A stretch of 64,000 nucleotides of DNA from Aricia agestis (taxonomy: Eukaryota; Arthropoda; Insecta; Lepidoptera; Lycaenidae): the NCBI RefSeq assembly GCF_905147365.1, contig NC_056417.1, positions 5,912,501 through 5,976,500 of the forward strand. Direction: 5' to 3'. A program made the position numbers and the translations under genes. The notes under the pieces are model-generated. The model saw only the letters and a program-made list of their open reading frames with translations. It had not been told where the DNA came from and did not search any database. Every line of letters starts with the position of its first letter. Within the stretch, counting starts at the first letter, position 1. Below, in pieces: positions 11,801 through 20,682 of this stretch.

Positions 11801-14800
11801 GGCCTTAACAAACACGTGGCCTGTGTTGTCCACCCCTGTATGGTAGAATGGCCGCGACGGATTCACCCTTGATGTCGGTAAATCTCCCATGATTTGATAA
11901 TGCTGGCTGGGATTGTGTTTTCTGCACTTAACACATTGATAAATGCGCTTCTTTGTAGCCTTGAGTCCTCCTACCAACCAGAACTTCTGTCGAATGAACC
12001 CCGAAGTGAGCTTAGCGCCACCGTGGAAGGTAAGTTCATGACACTGATCTATTATTAACTCAGACAAGCGACTACCTTTTGGGATGATAATAGGATGTTT
12101 CATGTCTAAGTTAATGTTTGCATGTTTTAAACGACCTCCAACTCTTAAAACTTGATCCTGATCTAATATAGGGTTGAGCATGCAAATCTTGCTTTTTGAT
12201 GCTACGCTTTTTCCTTTCTTTAATGCTTCTATTTCTTCGCTAAAATATTCTTGCTGACACTGCTTAATAATTTTTATATTTGCTTGCTTTATTTCACTTA
12301 TTGTTAAGTATTTATTTACAACTTGTTTCTTGCTTATAAATCTATATATCCATGCTAAAATTCTCGCAATCTTGCTTAGCGAGCTATATTTCTGCAGTAA
12401 TATTTTTATGATATTTTCTTGTTGATTTTGAGTTACCGATGCAACTACCTTTTTAGTTTTTCTCACTTCTTGATCCGTGATAAATGTTTTTTGAATATGT
12501 GATAAATTTTCAGTTTTCAGCCAAGTCGGCCCTTTAAACCAAAGTTCATGATCTTTTAACTGGGATGCTGACAAACCGCGACTAGCGCTATCAGCTGGGT
12601 TTTCCTCTGACTTGACGTAATTCCAGCTGCTGGGCGGCACCACGTCGACAATCTGCTTAACTCTATTGGCCACGAACGGCTTCCAGCGTTCCGGTACACC
12701 ATTGATCCATCCTAATACTACCATAGAATCGACCCAGCAGTAAGTATTAATTTGATATGTTTCCAGGCAACTCTTGATTTTTGATAATAGTTTAATAAGT
12801 AATAGAGCACCGCATAACTCTAGTTTAGGTAAAGTAAGTTTATTATTTACAGGTACCAGTCTTGATTTTCCTGCTATCATGGTTACCGACGTCTGGCCGT
12901 GTGTGTTTACCTTGCAATAAACAACACAGGCGTAACATTTTGTTGATGCATCGGAAAAGCCGTGAAGTTCGATGACATTATTTTCTGTTATACCTAACCA
13001 TCTCGGCATGTAAAAATTACTTATATTTTCTAAATCTATTTTCATGCTCTCCCATTCCTTAATAATATTTTCAGGTAAGGGTTCATCCCATTTTAACTGC
13101 AACTGCCACACTTGTTGAAATAATAGTTTTATTTTAGTTGAAATCGGAGAAAGCCAACCTAATGGATCGAATAATTTTGATATATTCGAAAGTAAAATAC
13201 GTTTTGTGGGAATTTTGGTCTTAAAGTCTAATTTTGATGTGAATGTAAATTGATCTTGCTGTGGATTCCAACTAAGGCCCAATGTTTTGGATGACTCAGT
13301 ATTTTTAAAATCATAATTTAATTGATCATTATTGCTGTTATTACTTGTAGGAATTATATCTTGATTATTTGCCTTCCATTTACGTAGATTAAATCCTCCG
13401 GACTTTAAAATCGCTACTATATCTTGTATCAAACGCTTTGCTGATTCGACAGAATGACTTCCGTATACGAGATCGTCCATGTAAAAAGCTGACTCAATCA
13501 CCTTTGGAGCAGAACTGTCTTGATAATTCTGTCTCTCGTCTTGAGCTAAACGTCGGAGAGTCATCATCGCCAGAAACGGCGCGGCCTTGGTGCCGTACGT
13601 CACTGTCGTCAGCTGAAAAATGCTTAACTCGTCAAAAAATGAATCTCGCCAAATAATTTTTTGATATTTTTGGTCATCCGGATGTAACCATACTACTCTA
13701 AACATTTTCTCCACATCAGATGTAAAACCGAATCTGAATTGTCTCCACTTGATAAGAAGACTCTGCAGATCTTGTTGTAAATTTGGACCTCTTTCCATTA
13801 AATCATTCAGGCTCAAACCAGTCGAAGAAGGCGAAGAAGCATTAAAAACAACTCTTAATTTAGTTGTAGTTGATTCATTTCGAATAACACAATGATGCGG
13901 TAAGTAGTAATCTGATGACTCGGAGTTATTCGAGTGTATCATGTGTCCTAATTGTTTGTATTCATTGATAAATAATTTATATTCTTGTGCTATATTTAGA
14001 TTTTTATTAAATTTACGTTCTAACTGTTTAAACTGTGCAATAGCTTTTGATTTTGACTGGCCTAATTTATTTTCTATTTCTTGTTTAAGGGGGAGGCGCA
14101 CTTGATACTTGCCATCCGCCAGACGAATAGTTGTCTTGTTGTAAAAATCTACGACCTGTTGGTCAGCTAGGGACATCGAAGATGACTCGGATATATCTTC
14201 CGATTGCCAAAATTGACTGATGTCGTTGATATCGTGCACAATTATATTACACTTAAAGCTTCTTTTTACGTAACCGCTCAAAATCCAACCTAAGCGCGTT
14301 TTTTGCGCCAAAGGTAGAGTCGGTCCGGCCTTGTAAATTCCATCCAACAATAAATTGCTAAAAACATCCACTCCAAGGAGAAGGTCTACTGGTCTTCTCA
14401 CATTGAAGAAAGGATCAGCTAAAGGCAAATTTTCTAATGCGGGCCATTCTGGTTTAGGGAAGCTGTAGGAGGGCAGATTCTTGATTAAAGTATTCATGAT
14501 ATAAGCATCCGTTTCGAATGAGAAGTCTTCTTGATTAGACCTACACTTGATTTTAATAATTCCCTTGCAGTTGCTCTCCTTTTCGCCTATTCCAGTTATG
14601 GTTCCCTGGCAATGTTTGCGCGGTAAACCTAAAATATGAGCTACTCTCTCTGATATGAGCGTAGTCTCCGATCCTTGATCTAACAATGCCCTGATATTAT
14701 GATAGGTGCCATCCCGAGCCTGAACCCGCACCATGGCTGTTGCCAACAGAATTTCGGGGTCCTTGCCCTCCACGGACACATGAGTGTTACCAACCTCTGG

Positions 14801-16483
14801 TTTCGAAATTTTCGACTCTGCATTTTTCGGCGTGAATGAACTGTTACAAAATGCATCGTGCAAAATTGAATTATGGTTGCCGTTGCATTCTCGACAACGT
14901 GATTCGGAATAACAACCTTTACCTTCATGATCGTAGAGACAATTTTTGCATAAATTCTTGTCAATAATTAATTTTCGCTTCAAATGATTAGGTAGTTCTA
15001 GAAATTTTGCGCAATAATATAAGCCATGTCCGCGGTTTGAACAATAATAACAAGCTGTTTTTACCGGATATGCAGGTTTATTGACTCGGTTACTTGATAC
15101 TTTCGATTGCGAAAAATATGTTGGTTTCTTGTAATTAAAACGATTGTCTGAATTATTAGAGTTATGATTAAAATTATATGTATATTTTGCACTAGGCTTC
15201 GCCGTCGGATTTTCTTGTTTTTTCCGTGAAGTCTCTAGCGCTGTAAATTTTGTTTCAAGAAAATCTAGAAATTCCTTTAGACTAGGTAATTCCCTCGGTT
15301 GCTTTAATGATGCTACGTACTCGTTGTATGTGTCGGCGTCAAGTTTTTGGCTCAAAATATGTACAAGTAGAGGATCCCACGTACTTATATCTACACCTAG
15401 ATTTTTTATAGCGTTTAATGATTCCAGTGACGTATCGTGGATTCTCTTGATATGTCCTAACGATGCTTGCTGCGACACTGGAAGGTTCATTAACGTATTG
15501 ATATGCGACGTAAAAATAAGTTTCCTATTATTATACCTATTATTTAATATCTCCCAGCAGGTGATGTAATTGTCTGAGCTAATCTGCAGATGTTGAACTA
15601 ACCGCTCAGCTTCACCTCGGAGCTTGCCCTTTAAAAATTGCATCTTCTGTGCGCCTGATAGAGATGCGTTGGTGTGGATAGTCTCCGTGAATAAGTCCTT
15701 GAACGACGTCCACTGCTGGACACTACCGCTAAAAGTAGGCAACTCCATCTGTGGAGTCGACTTCTCCCTATGACACATGGACCTGATTTTCCTATTGATA
15801 GACCTCTTGATGTCTTCGTACAATTGTTCATATTGATAAAATGCTGAATCATATTCCTTATTTTTACCCTCTAGCTCACTATCTATCTCAAGATGTAAAG
15901 AATCAATTACCGACCAACGAGATTGTAAAGTTTTCAGTATGTCATCCAGCTCCCATTTATCTAACTCCGTATCTAAGTTAACACTAGTTACCTTTCTCTG
16001 TAGAGCCCTGAAGTTGCTCGCTTGCTTCTTGAGCAACTCGTCCGTCCTGCTGTTGACGCCCTGAGCCCTGAAAGTTACCTGATTTTCTCCCTCGTGCACG
16101 CCGTCTGGCCTTGCTGCTGGAAACGAGGTGCGCGCGGGTGGCTGCGGCGTCGACGCGCCGCCCAACGGAGTCGCCGGCCGCAGCAGCGATGTAGTCGGCT
16201 TGGCGTCCCGTGCTTGATAGTTGACGATGACCGACCGGATGTGCCCGTAGCGCTCCTTGGTTGACTCGAACTGGTCGGTCACGAAATAATCGTGAGACTT
16301 GTCGCTGTAACCACATAGCTTGAAGTGGTTATTTTGAAACTCCTGCCAGTATTGATCCAGGGTTTCCAGTCTCCTCCTGATGTAGTCACCGGTCTTGCGC
16401 TCCGGCCCATCTTTCTTGAAATTGGAGTAGAGCTGCTCAATGGCTCCAACCAACTGTTGCTGAATTGATAGTAGATCTTCCAT
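8837..16483 (-). CDS. Gag-Pol-Env polyprotein of the BEL/Pao retrotransposon
   Basis: A 2548-residue frame read from the ATG at 16481-16483. The frame stays open upstream to a TTG at 16531, but this ATG has a purine at -3 and G at +4 and is the likelier start. Residue positions are approximate. Gag comes first, with a DUF1759-like capsid region near 250-415 and zinc knuckle C478-x2-C-x4-H-x4-C491, followed by two looser Cys/His clusters. The protease carries LLDQGS (Asp 602). The reverse transcriptase has YMDD from 1001, followed by Pao-type RNase H. Integrase has an HHCC region, then Asp 1552, Asp 1618 (SDQG) and Glu 1672, and a DUF5641-like tail. The envelope-like part starts with a hydrophobic segment near 1885. 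It has a furin-type RTRR site at 1991-1994 followed by a Gly/Ile/Val-rich fusion-peptide-like stretch, and a membrane anchor near 2415 with an Arg-rich cytoplasmic tail. That layout matches baculovirus F-type proteins. Gag, Pol and Env share one frame, as in Drosophila Roo. Functionality is not proven. Confidence 0.95.
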   Translation of the reverse strand: MEDLLSIQQQLVGAIEQLYSNFKKDGPERKTGDYIRRRLETLDQYWQEFQNNHFKLCGYSDKSHDYFVTDQFESTKERYGHIRSVIVNYQARDAKPTTSLLRPATPLGGASTPQPPARTSFPAARPDGVHEGENQVTFRAQGVNSRTDELLKKQASNFRALQRKVTSVNLDTELDKWELDDILKTLQSRWSVIDSLHLEIDSELEGKNKEYDSAFYQYEQLYEDIKRSINRKIRSMCHREKSTPQMELPTFSGSVQQWTSFKDLFTETIHTNASLSGAQKMQFLKGKLRGEAERLVQHLQISSDNYITCWEILNNRYNNRKLIFTSHINTLMNLPVSQQASLGHIKRIHDTSLESLNAIKNLGVDISTWDPLLVHILSQKLDADTYNEYVASLKQPRELPSLKEFLDFLETKFTALETSRKKQENPTAKPSAKYTYNFNHNSNNSDNRFNYKKPTYFSQSKVSSNRVNKPAYPVKTACYYCSNRGHGLYYCAKFLELPNHLKRKLIIDKNLCKNCLYDHEGKGCYSESRCRECNGNHNSILHDAFCNSSFTPKNAESKISKPEVGNTHVSVEGKDPEILLATAMVRVQARDGTYHNIRALLDQGSETTLISERVAHILGLPRKHCQGTITGIGEKESNCKGIIKIKCRSNQEDFSFETDAYIMNTLIKNLPSYSFPKPEWPALENLPLADPFFNVRRPVDLLLGVDVFSNLLLDGIYKAGPTLPLAQKTRLGWILSGYVKRSFKCNIIVHDINDISQFWQSEDISESSSMSLADQQVVDFYNKTTIRLADGKYQVRLPLKQEIENKLGQSKSKAIAQFKQLERKFNKNLNIAQEYKLFINEYKQLGHMIHSNNSESSDYYLPHHCVIRNESTTTKLRVVFNASSPSSTGLSLNDLMERGPNLQQDLQSLLIKWRQFRFGFTSDVEKMFRVVWLHPDDQKYQKIIWRDSFFDELSIFQLTTVTYGTKAAPFLAMMTLRRLAQDERQNYQDSSAPKVIESAFYMDDLVYGSHSVESAKRLIQDIVAILKSGGFNLRKWKANNQDIIPTSNNSNNDQLNYDFKNTESSKTLGLSWNPQQDQFTFTSKLDFKTKIPTKRILLSNISKLFDPLGWLSPISTKIKLLFQQVWQLQLKWDEPLPENIIKEWESMKIDLENISNFYMPRWLGITENNVIELHGFSDASTKCYACVVYCKVNTHGQTSVTMIAGKSRLVPVNNKLTLPKLELCGALLLIKLLSKIKSCLETYQINTYCWVDSMVVLGWINGVPERWKPFVANRVKQIVDVVPPSSWNYVKSEENPADSASRGLSASQLKDHELWFKGPTWLKTENLSHIQKTFITDQEVRKTKKVVASVTQNQQENIIKILLQKYSSLSKIARILAWIYRFISKKQVVNKYLTISEIKQANIKIIKQCQQEYFSEEIEALKKGKSVASKSKICMLNPILDQDQVLRVGGRLKHANINLDMKHPIIIPKGSRLSELIIDQCHELTFHGGAKLTSGFIRQKFWLVGGLKATKKRIYQCVKCRKHNPSQHYQIMGDLPTSRVNPSRPFYHTGVDNTGHVFVKANKGRGILTTKGYVAVFVCMVTKAIHLELVSDLTTSAFLAALRRMSARRGVPKNMYSDQGTTFIGANKVLQEEYQQILCTFENTEFIDEVTRMGIKWHFNAPSWPSAGGLWEASVKSLKYHMKRVIGEQRLTFEEYSTLLSQLEACINQRPLCAMTEDPDDLNCLTPSHFLTSGPHLAFFDTETDLRTRWHHTQKLFEDIWKKWRQEYLTQLSVRSKWRLPQENIKVNDIVLIHDSNLPAGRWPLGRVLELHPGSDGFVRVVTLKTKSGIMKRPIVKLSILPVNQEQSDQNNIKNPDDDVKQVYHVTKPIKRNNNYSFSKLVFTILLFIMTFISSSEGSFNVTPLQNQSLYFDKVTNMALIKDEWRLVVYYDMSPYWEGSLTASKYLDYLQNICDSKQDHSQCAAIMLQVRHGYEQLSHYNNVMMSKQTSRTRRGVINGVGNIANSLFGILDSNFAEKYEQDIELINKNQDHLAVLWKNQTSVVEAEFNLLKRTEDIMNKQHKIINLRLNQVEQQLNAAKKENLENNDFIISAIVASNLLNHLKEMQNTLLDIMTNIYNGQLSLHLLTPDQLRQELNTISGKISKDLCVPFENISLPNIYHLLKIKARMSTNYLLFETKIPLVHRDSFEIHKIIAVPRLVNSSIMINIKPVSSYLAINLQKDALLPITESDLKTCLQQESGTLLCRSRSPVYSLKDDESLCEKDAASGRCRIYHEPCRSQWHELHQVNTYFYFYCQEQNVKVLCDDQVSSLQLFQAGLLTTNQGCLLKFKDFTVYTHKQEVSDLHIKADVTAPKLSPINYLFNISVPSNGTISAGDEDVSEHSRQLTHLQKQIEEIKQTVPLYDSVSSHDIHHYTATYVIVIVAAVGAGVWGARRFRRRRSARAAVEQVEQRAGRAAPPTPEVARRQPPSSSTAVIDNQCVCSESDKCVKKVSRHIGYINPGYSDPCKQVQDFKRVSCSNVPKQNKGTSPTFRSVYVIGDDRVKFNSL

Positions 16484-16539
16484 CTTTACTCTTGATATAA
16501 CTTCCTTGATAAAAAATGCACTGCAATCCAATGTCCACT

Positions 16540-16629
16540 GATCACTTCACGAAAAGTCACACTGTCTGTGTTTTCACTCGCGAAGTCCTTATTATTCACG
16601 AAGCACCTTGCTAGGATCACTTCACGAAA
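16540..16629 (-). promoter_or_regulatory. Direct repeats in the 5' leader of the BEL/Pao element
   Basis: GATCACTTCACGAAA occurs at 16540-16554 and again at 16615-16629, with a related TTCACGAAG between them (about 16595-16603). They sit between the 5' LTR and the start codon, where packaging or dimerisation signals of retroelements usually lie. That role is an inference. The repeats are seen directly. Confidence 0.5.
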
Positions 16630-16639
16630 TAATAATAAA

Positions 16640-16649
16640 CGAAGGACCA
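16640..16649 (-). promoter_or_regulatory. Possible tRNA primer-binding site
   Basis: Seven bases inside the 5' LTR the sense strand reads TGGTCCTTCG, which begins with the TGG expected to pair with a tRNA 3' CCA. I cannot tell which tRNA would match. Low confidence because only the TGG and the location support it. Confidence 0.35.
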
Positions 16650-16656
16650 TAAAGGA

Positions 16657-16902
16657 TGTAGTGTCCTTGATTAACTACTACTCCTTTTACTTGATAAATG
16701 AAACGATAGACTTGATATACCGTTACTTGATTTATTGATATACTTGATGATCAAATGACCCGGGTGTGCGAGCACGCGCGATCGCCTTGATTGATCGATG
16801 CGAACTGATTTTAATAAAATAATTAACTAATTACGCGAGCGCGTCCTAAACGCTGACTCCTTAAAACCCTAAAACTGCTTGATGTACGATATGGATCGTA
16901 CA
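16657..16902 (-). repeat. 5' LTR of the BEL/Pao element
   Basis: Identical to 8477-8722 over all 246 bp, with TG...CA ends. It would contain the element's promoter. It carries seven CTTGAT hexamers at the same positions as in the other LTR. The sense end at 16902 is followed by CGAGG, the target duplication. Confidence 0.95.
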
Positions 16903-16907
16903 CGAGG

Positions 16908-18144
16908 GGTAGACGAGACTTTTTAAAATTCTTACCGAGGGCTATTCTTAGATGACAAAGTGATATCATTAAAAAGTTTTTATTAAACAACAACAGTAGT
17001 TGGAAAATACTTGCTTCTAGGTGATCAAAGTTTTAGGAACAGACTGCATCCTCCTTACTAATAGTAAAAGTTTTGTCCGTGTCTTTCAATCAACTTTGCG
17101 CAGGGACAGAATATTCTACAGTGTGTCCATTTTTTATATGATATATTATATATATAACATATATAACATAACTTGGAAGTGGGTAAGTTTAAAAATTAAA
17201 ACCCAAATATAGTTTAAAATCATAAGCCAATCATTTATCTAAGATAAAAAAATTAATAATAATTAGTAATAAGTAGTATTAGTATAAGTAAATAAATTAT
17301 AACTTGAAAGACTGCATAAAATTTGCACGCCACCCAACGGCAAAATAAGAGAGCTTAATCACATTACTTTAACATCATATTGTACCTTACTTCAGCAAAT
17401 AAATTATTTCTATTTCTAAGTTAAAGGTGCGATGGCTACTGGCTAGACACTCGTAGTATAACATTTTTATCAGTAGTACAATATAATAAAAAGTACCTAA
17501 AAGTCTACCGTTCAAATAATATAAGCACTGAAACATACAGTCTCTCGAGAAAGATTTACAAAATCCCAGCACTGCGTCTCTGACGTCACGACTCTGGGCC
17601 CGTAACCTCGTTGTCCTCGACGTCCCTAATCTACGTCAGTCGTAGTCCTCCCCCGCGGGACGGACTGTGGGCGTATTGCAGGTCTTTTATTACTCTCACA
17701 AAGGATCCTTGATTAATTATGGCTGGCGTTGAAATACATTTTATGAATAGAGAAAAAGTAGTGCAAAAAATTATATATGCGATCGATAGGCTCTAATCGA
17801 TATCTTATGAATAGGTAACGCTGATTGATAGCTTCAATTTCATTTATATTGCAAGTGACAGGGCGATATTCTCATGACTGTTTGTTGGTTAGAACTTCGA
17901 ACGCAAGTTGTCTCACTCGCGTGTACATGTAAGTGAGCCAACCTACGATCGAAGCGACATTCGATGGATGAGAATAACCCCTATGTTGTTATCCTTTCAA
18001 CCCCAAAGTTTCGTCCCTTAAAATAAACGGTCAGTCTCCTAAAACAATAAATATTCCTCATATTATTCCCTCCGCCAGCTAAAACGGGCATCAGCCTCGC
18101 GCTTTATTCATACTTTTTGGGTCCTTCCCGAGCGTCCGTCTGAG
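16908..18144. other. Non-coding stretch right of the BEL insertion
   Basis: AT-rich, with TA runs near 17130-17170. A GC-richer patch at 17575-17700 includes a perfect palindromic CRE (TGACGTCA, 17581-17588). This could be a regulatory element, but no TATA box, initiator or exon can be tied to it. Confidence 0.3.
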
Positions 18145-18275
18145 AGAGCGCCTCCAGTAAACTCACACGGCGAAACACAGCGCAAGCGCTGTTTCACGCC
18201 GGCTTTCTGTGAGCCCGTGGTATTTCTCCGGTCGAGCCGGCCCATTCGTGCCGAAGCATGGCTCTCCCACGTAAA
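18145..18275 (+). repeat. Dispersed repeat R1, 3' part
   Basis: It contains GGCGAAACACAGCGCAAGCG, the hairpin-like GCGCAAGCGC, and the tail GGTCGAGCCGGCCCATTCGTGCCG. The same text is at 61160-61262 (+) and, inverted, at 52925-53040. Other R1 pieces lie at 32084, 44221 and 45405. R1 is a common lepidopteran dispersed repeat that I cannot classify; short frames through it are not protein-like. Confidence 0.6.
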
Positions 18276-18924
18276 ACACCCTTGTATCATTCTTTTTTCA
18301 ACTAAAATAGAAGTTGTTTACGCGAAAAAAGAGCTTCATTATCCCCGGCCATTTGACAGGGTTCGCGTTCATCCATCATCGGAGTTTTTGAGATGTTCGC
18401 CAGTAATATCGCTAACAACGTCGAAGATCGTCATTAAAGTACAAAACCTTTTTTATCTAGTCGTGTAATCGTTAAGCCGTGCTTAATCTATAATAGCGGG
18501 GTGATGGATGAGGGCGAGTTCACTCTTAGAACTGAATATCGTAAAATGTAAAAGAAAGATGAAGTTTGTGTTTGTGAAGTAAATATAAAATAATAAGAGT
18601 CATTTCGTCGATAAAAAATGCCATATTTCATAACATTACAGGATCGGACACCGGTTTTGGGACACCTTGTATATTTTGTTTGAATCCTTTATCCTATGAA
18701 ATTGATTTTTACGTGAGTGACATTACATTGTACCACTTTACGTCTCTATTGTATACGTCGGTACATAGGTAATCCTTCTAAATACATCGCCGTAGCCGGT
18801 AGTATTATATAACCCGCGGAATTACAGCTAGGCTGGAGATTGGAATCAATCACAACATCGATTCTATTAAGATCGACTTCGGCGAGCTCATTGATCCAAA
18901 CCAATTTGGAATCCGCAATCGAAT

Positions 18925-19125
18925 ATTCAAAGGTCAGAGCCCTTAGCCAAAACATTTCTTTTCCGCTTCTTTATAGAATCGCTGAACAAAACATATGGAA
19001 TTGACACAAGTCGAATGTCGACTTCATTTTAACGAACGCTTATTGTCCATTTCATACATTTTGATCGCCGATTCTTTAAAGAAGCAATACAGAAAATGTC
19101 TTGGCTAGGGCCTCTGGTCGGGATA
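18925..19125. repeat. Imperfect inverted repeat of unknown type
   Basis: About 70 bp at 18928-18997 (minus text ATGTTTTGGCTAAGGGCTCTG and flank) matches 19050-19123 in inverted orientation, at roughly three quarters identity. The minus frame 18746-18955 runs through the left arm, but I recognise no protein in it. It may be the end of an unclassified transposon. Confidence 0.45.
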
Positions 19126-19494
19126 TGTTCTATTAAACTTTTGACCTTCCGAGAAGTTAGTCCTAACTCCTAAGATTGTTGAAACGTTACATTGTCCCTT
19201 TAGCTCTCGATATTACTATTTAAGGACATCCAAGAGGTAAACGCTGAAAATGTCTTTAAATCTACGCTCTACAAAGCGTTCTTATGAAATTTCAAACCAA
19301 CCTCCTTTTTTTTTCTACCAACGATAAACGCGTTCTAATTGGACAAAACTTTAAATATTAGTTGTTTAACTGTCTGTTTGGTACTATTATGAAAATACTA
19401 TTTGTTCTGTTTGATATGGAACAGAGTTTTTGAATAAGAATGAAATGCATCTTTAAATTTTCGCCTTATTGTGTTTATTTGTGATTTTATATCA

Positions 19495-19752
19495 TAGTAA
19501 AATAAATAAAATAAAATAAGCCTTTATTGCTGTAAACTTATAAAACATTATTTTACCATAACTTAATCTAATTTTAACTAAACATTTATTATACTTAAAT
19601 TATTCTAAGTTTAACGGCGTTCGGGTGTTTTTTTTTTGCAACAGCTTGTCTTTCGACATAGGCCTCCTCCAAAGATTTCCATTTTTCTCTGTCCTTTGCA
19701 ACTCTGATCCATTCTGTACCAGCCACCTTTTTCAGATCGTCTTCCCATCTTT
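19495..19752 (-). pseudogene. 5'-truncated RTE-type LINE, 3' end
   Basis: On the minus strand about 45 codons read in one frame, with WEDDLKKVAGTEWIRVAKDR followed by a W-x-S-L-E-E-A-Y motif. This is the C-terminus typical of RTE-clade reverse-transcriptase proteins. A stop near 19605 is followed by about 110 bp of AT-rich 3' sequence with AATAAA. The copy ends in an (ATAAA)n-type tail near 19495-19520, as RTE elements do. Only the last fraction of the LINE is present, so it is a dead 5'-truncated insertion. Confidence 0.75.
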
Positions 19753-20483
19753 AAAAAAAAAAGATGGGACGGGCTAAATAGCTTTGCTTGAATTATTCTA
19801 GTATTAATTTTGCTTTATTTTATTGTGAGCAAAGTAATAAAGCATCCTATTACCGCAATGATTCGCTCCACAAACTGATGTGGCTCGATACCGCGAATTC
19901 TCAGCGTGCACTGATTTTATTAGCCTTGATGTGCAATAATGATGAACGCACACAACCCGGCAACGATACAGTTTACATCGCATCTATTTACATCTTTGTA
20001 CACCGTTTACGTATCCGCAATATACACAATTTTGTCTTGGAACTGTGAAAATCTATGAGAGGGTTGAAAAGCTAGGGGTTCATTCAATGACTGAAGTATA
20101 AACTTCTTTTAGTGCAAAACGCAATTCGACAGTATCCATTTCAGGTTGTCCTCTAGATTCATAACCTCCATAATTCCATGCTTGGACTTATTGTACAATT
20201 GTGTTAGTTATATTATTACGCACTACAAGTTGCGCGCGGCTCCTCCTGCGTAGCATCTCGGGTAATCGTACATTTCCCGCGATAAAAGTACTGTCTTTCC
20301 CCGTGGACTATGCCATTTCTGTACCTTTAATCAAAACGTCTCAGTAGTTCGGAACCTATTAGAATTCCGATGCAATGAAAGAAATAAGCTATAGTAAAGA
20401 CTACGTACTCCTTAAAAGTCTTTCTTACGTTTGCGAGCAGTACTCACTAGCAAAAAATATCATTACCTGTTTATTTGTTTCAG

Positions 20484-20682
20484 GCATAGAATACTTGTAC
20501 GAGAACGGTCTACTACAGCGGACGCCGGAGGACGTAGCCCAGTTTCTTCACAAGGGCGAGGGGCTGAGTAAAACGGCGATAGGCGACTACCTCGGTGAAA
20601 GATCTGACTTCAACGAAGCGGTGCTGAGGGCCTTCGTAGAGCTACACGACTTCACGGACCTCATACTAGTACAGGCGTTAAG
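20484..20682 (+). CDS. step: Cytohesin (steppke), exon encoding N-terminal half of Sec7
   Basis: First recognisable exon of an Arf-GEF of the cytohesin family. These proteins load GTP onto Arf GTPases at the plasma membrane and act downstream of PI3-kinase and in endocytosis. The exon follows a tttgtttcag acceptor, enters with two bases of a Gly codon, and ends AG before gtacgc. The peptide includes GEGLSKTAIGDYLGERSDF and AFVELHDFTDLILVQAL, both near-identical to insect cytohesins. The upstream exon(s), with the coiled coil and the first residues of Sec7, were not found in 1-20483. The gene is therefore 5'-partial here. The following intron is 1726 bp. Confidence 0.93.

Larger units (their letters stand above)
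8477..16902 (-). mobile_element. Complete BEL/Pao LTR retrotransposon with envelope-like domain
   Basis: The element is 8426 bp long, bounded by 246-bp LTRs that I read as identical base for base. It is flanked by a 5-bp duplication, CGAGG (8472-8476 and 16903-16907), the length typical of BEL/Pao integrases. A single frame encodes Gag, protease, reverse transcriptase, RNase H, integrase and an envelope-like region, with no stop or shift. Identical LTRs and an open frame mean the insertion is very recent, and possibly still active or polymorphic. It lies antisense to the cytohesin gene and may be inside that gene's first intron (inference). Family assignment rests on domain order and motifs, such as DUF1759-like Gag and the Pao-type RNase H/integrase with DUF5641-like tail. 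Confidence 0.95.

Noticed and set aside
16484..16531. Upstream extension of the polyprotein to position 16531
   Set aside because: The first codon there is TTG, not ATG; the next in-frame ATG at 16481-16483 has a better context.
17581..17588. CRE (TGACGTCA) as a cytohesin promoter element
   Set aside because: One 8-bp motif without a start site, CpG island or exon nearby is weak; kept only as a remark.
18108..18290. Short minus-strand frame with R/G-rich peptide
   Set aside because: It lies in dispersed repeat R1; a similar frame occurs in the other copy at 61155-61436, so it reflects repeat sequence rather than a gene.
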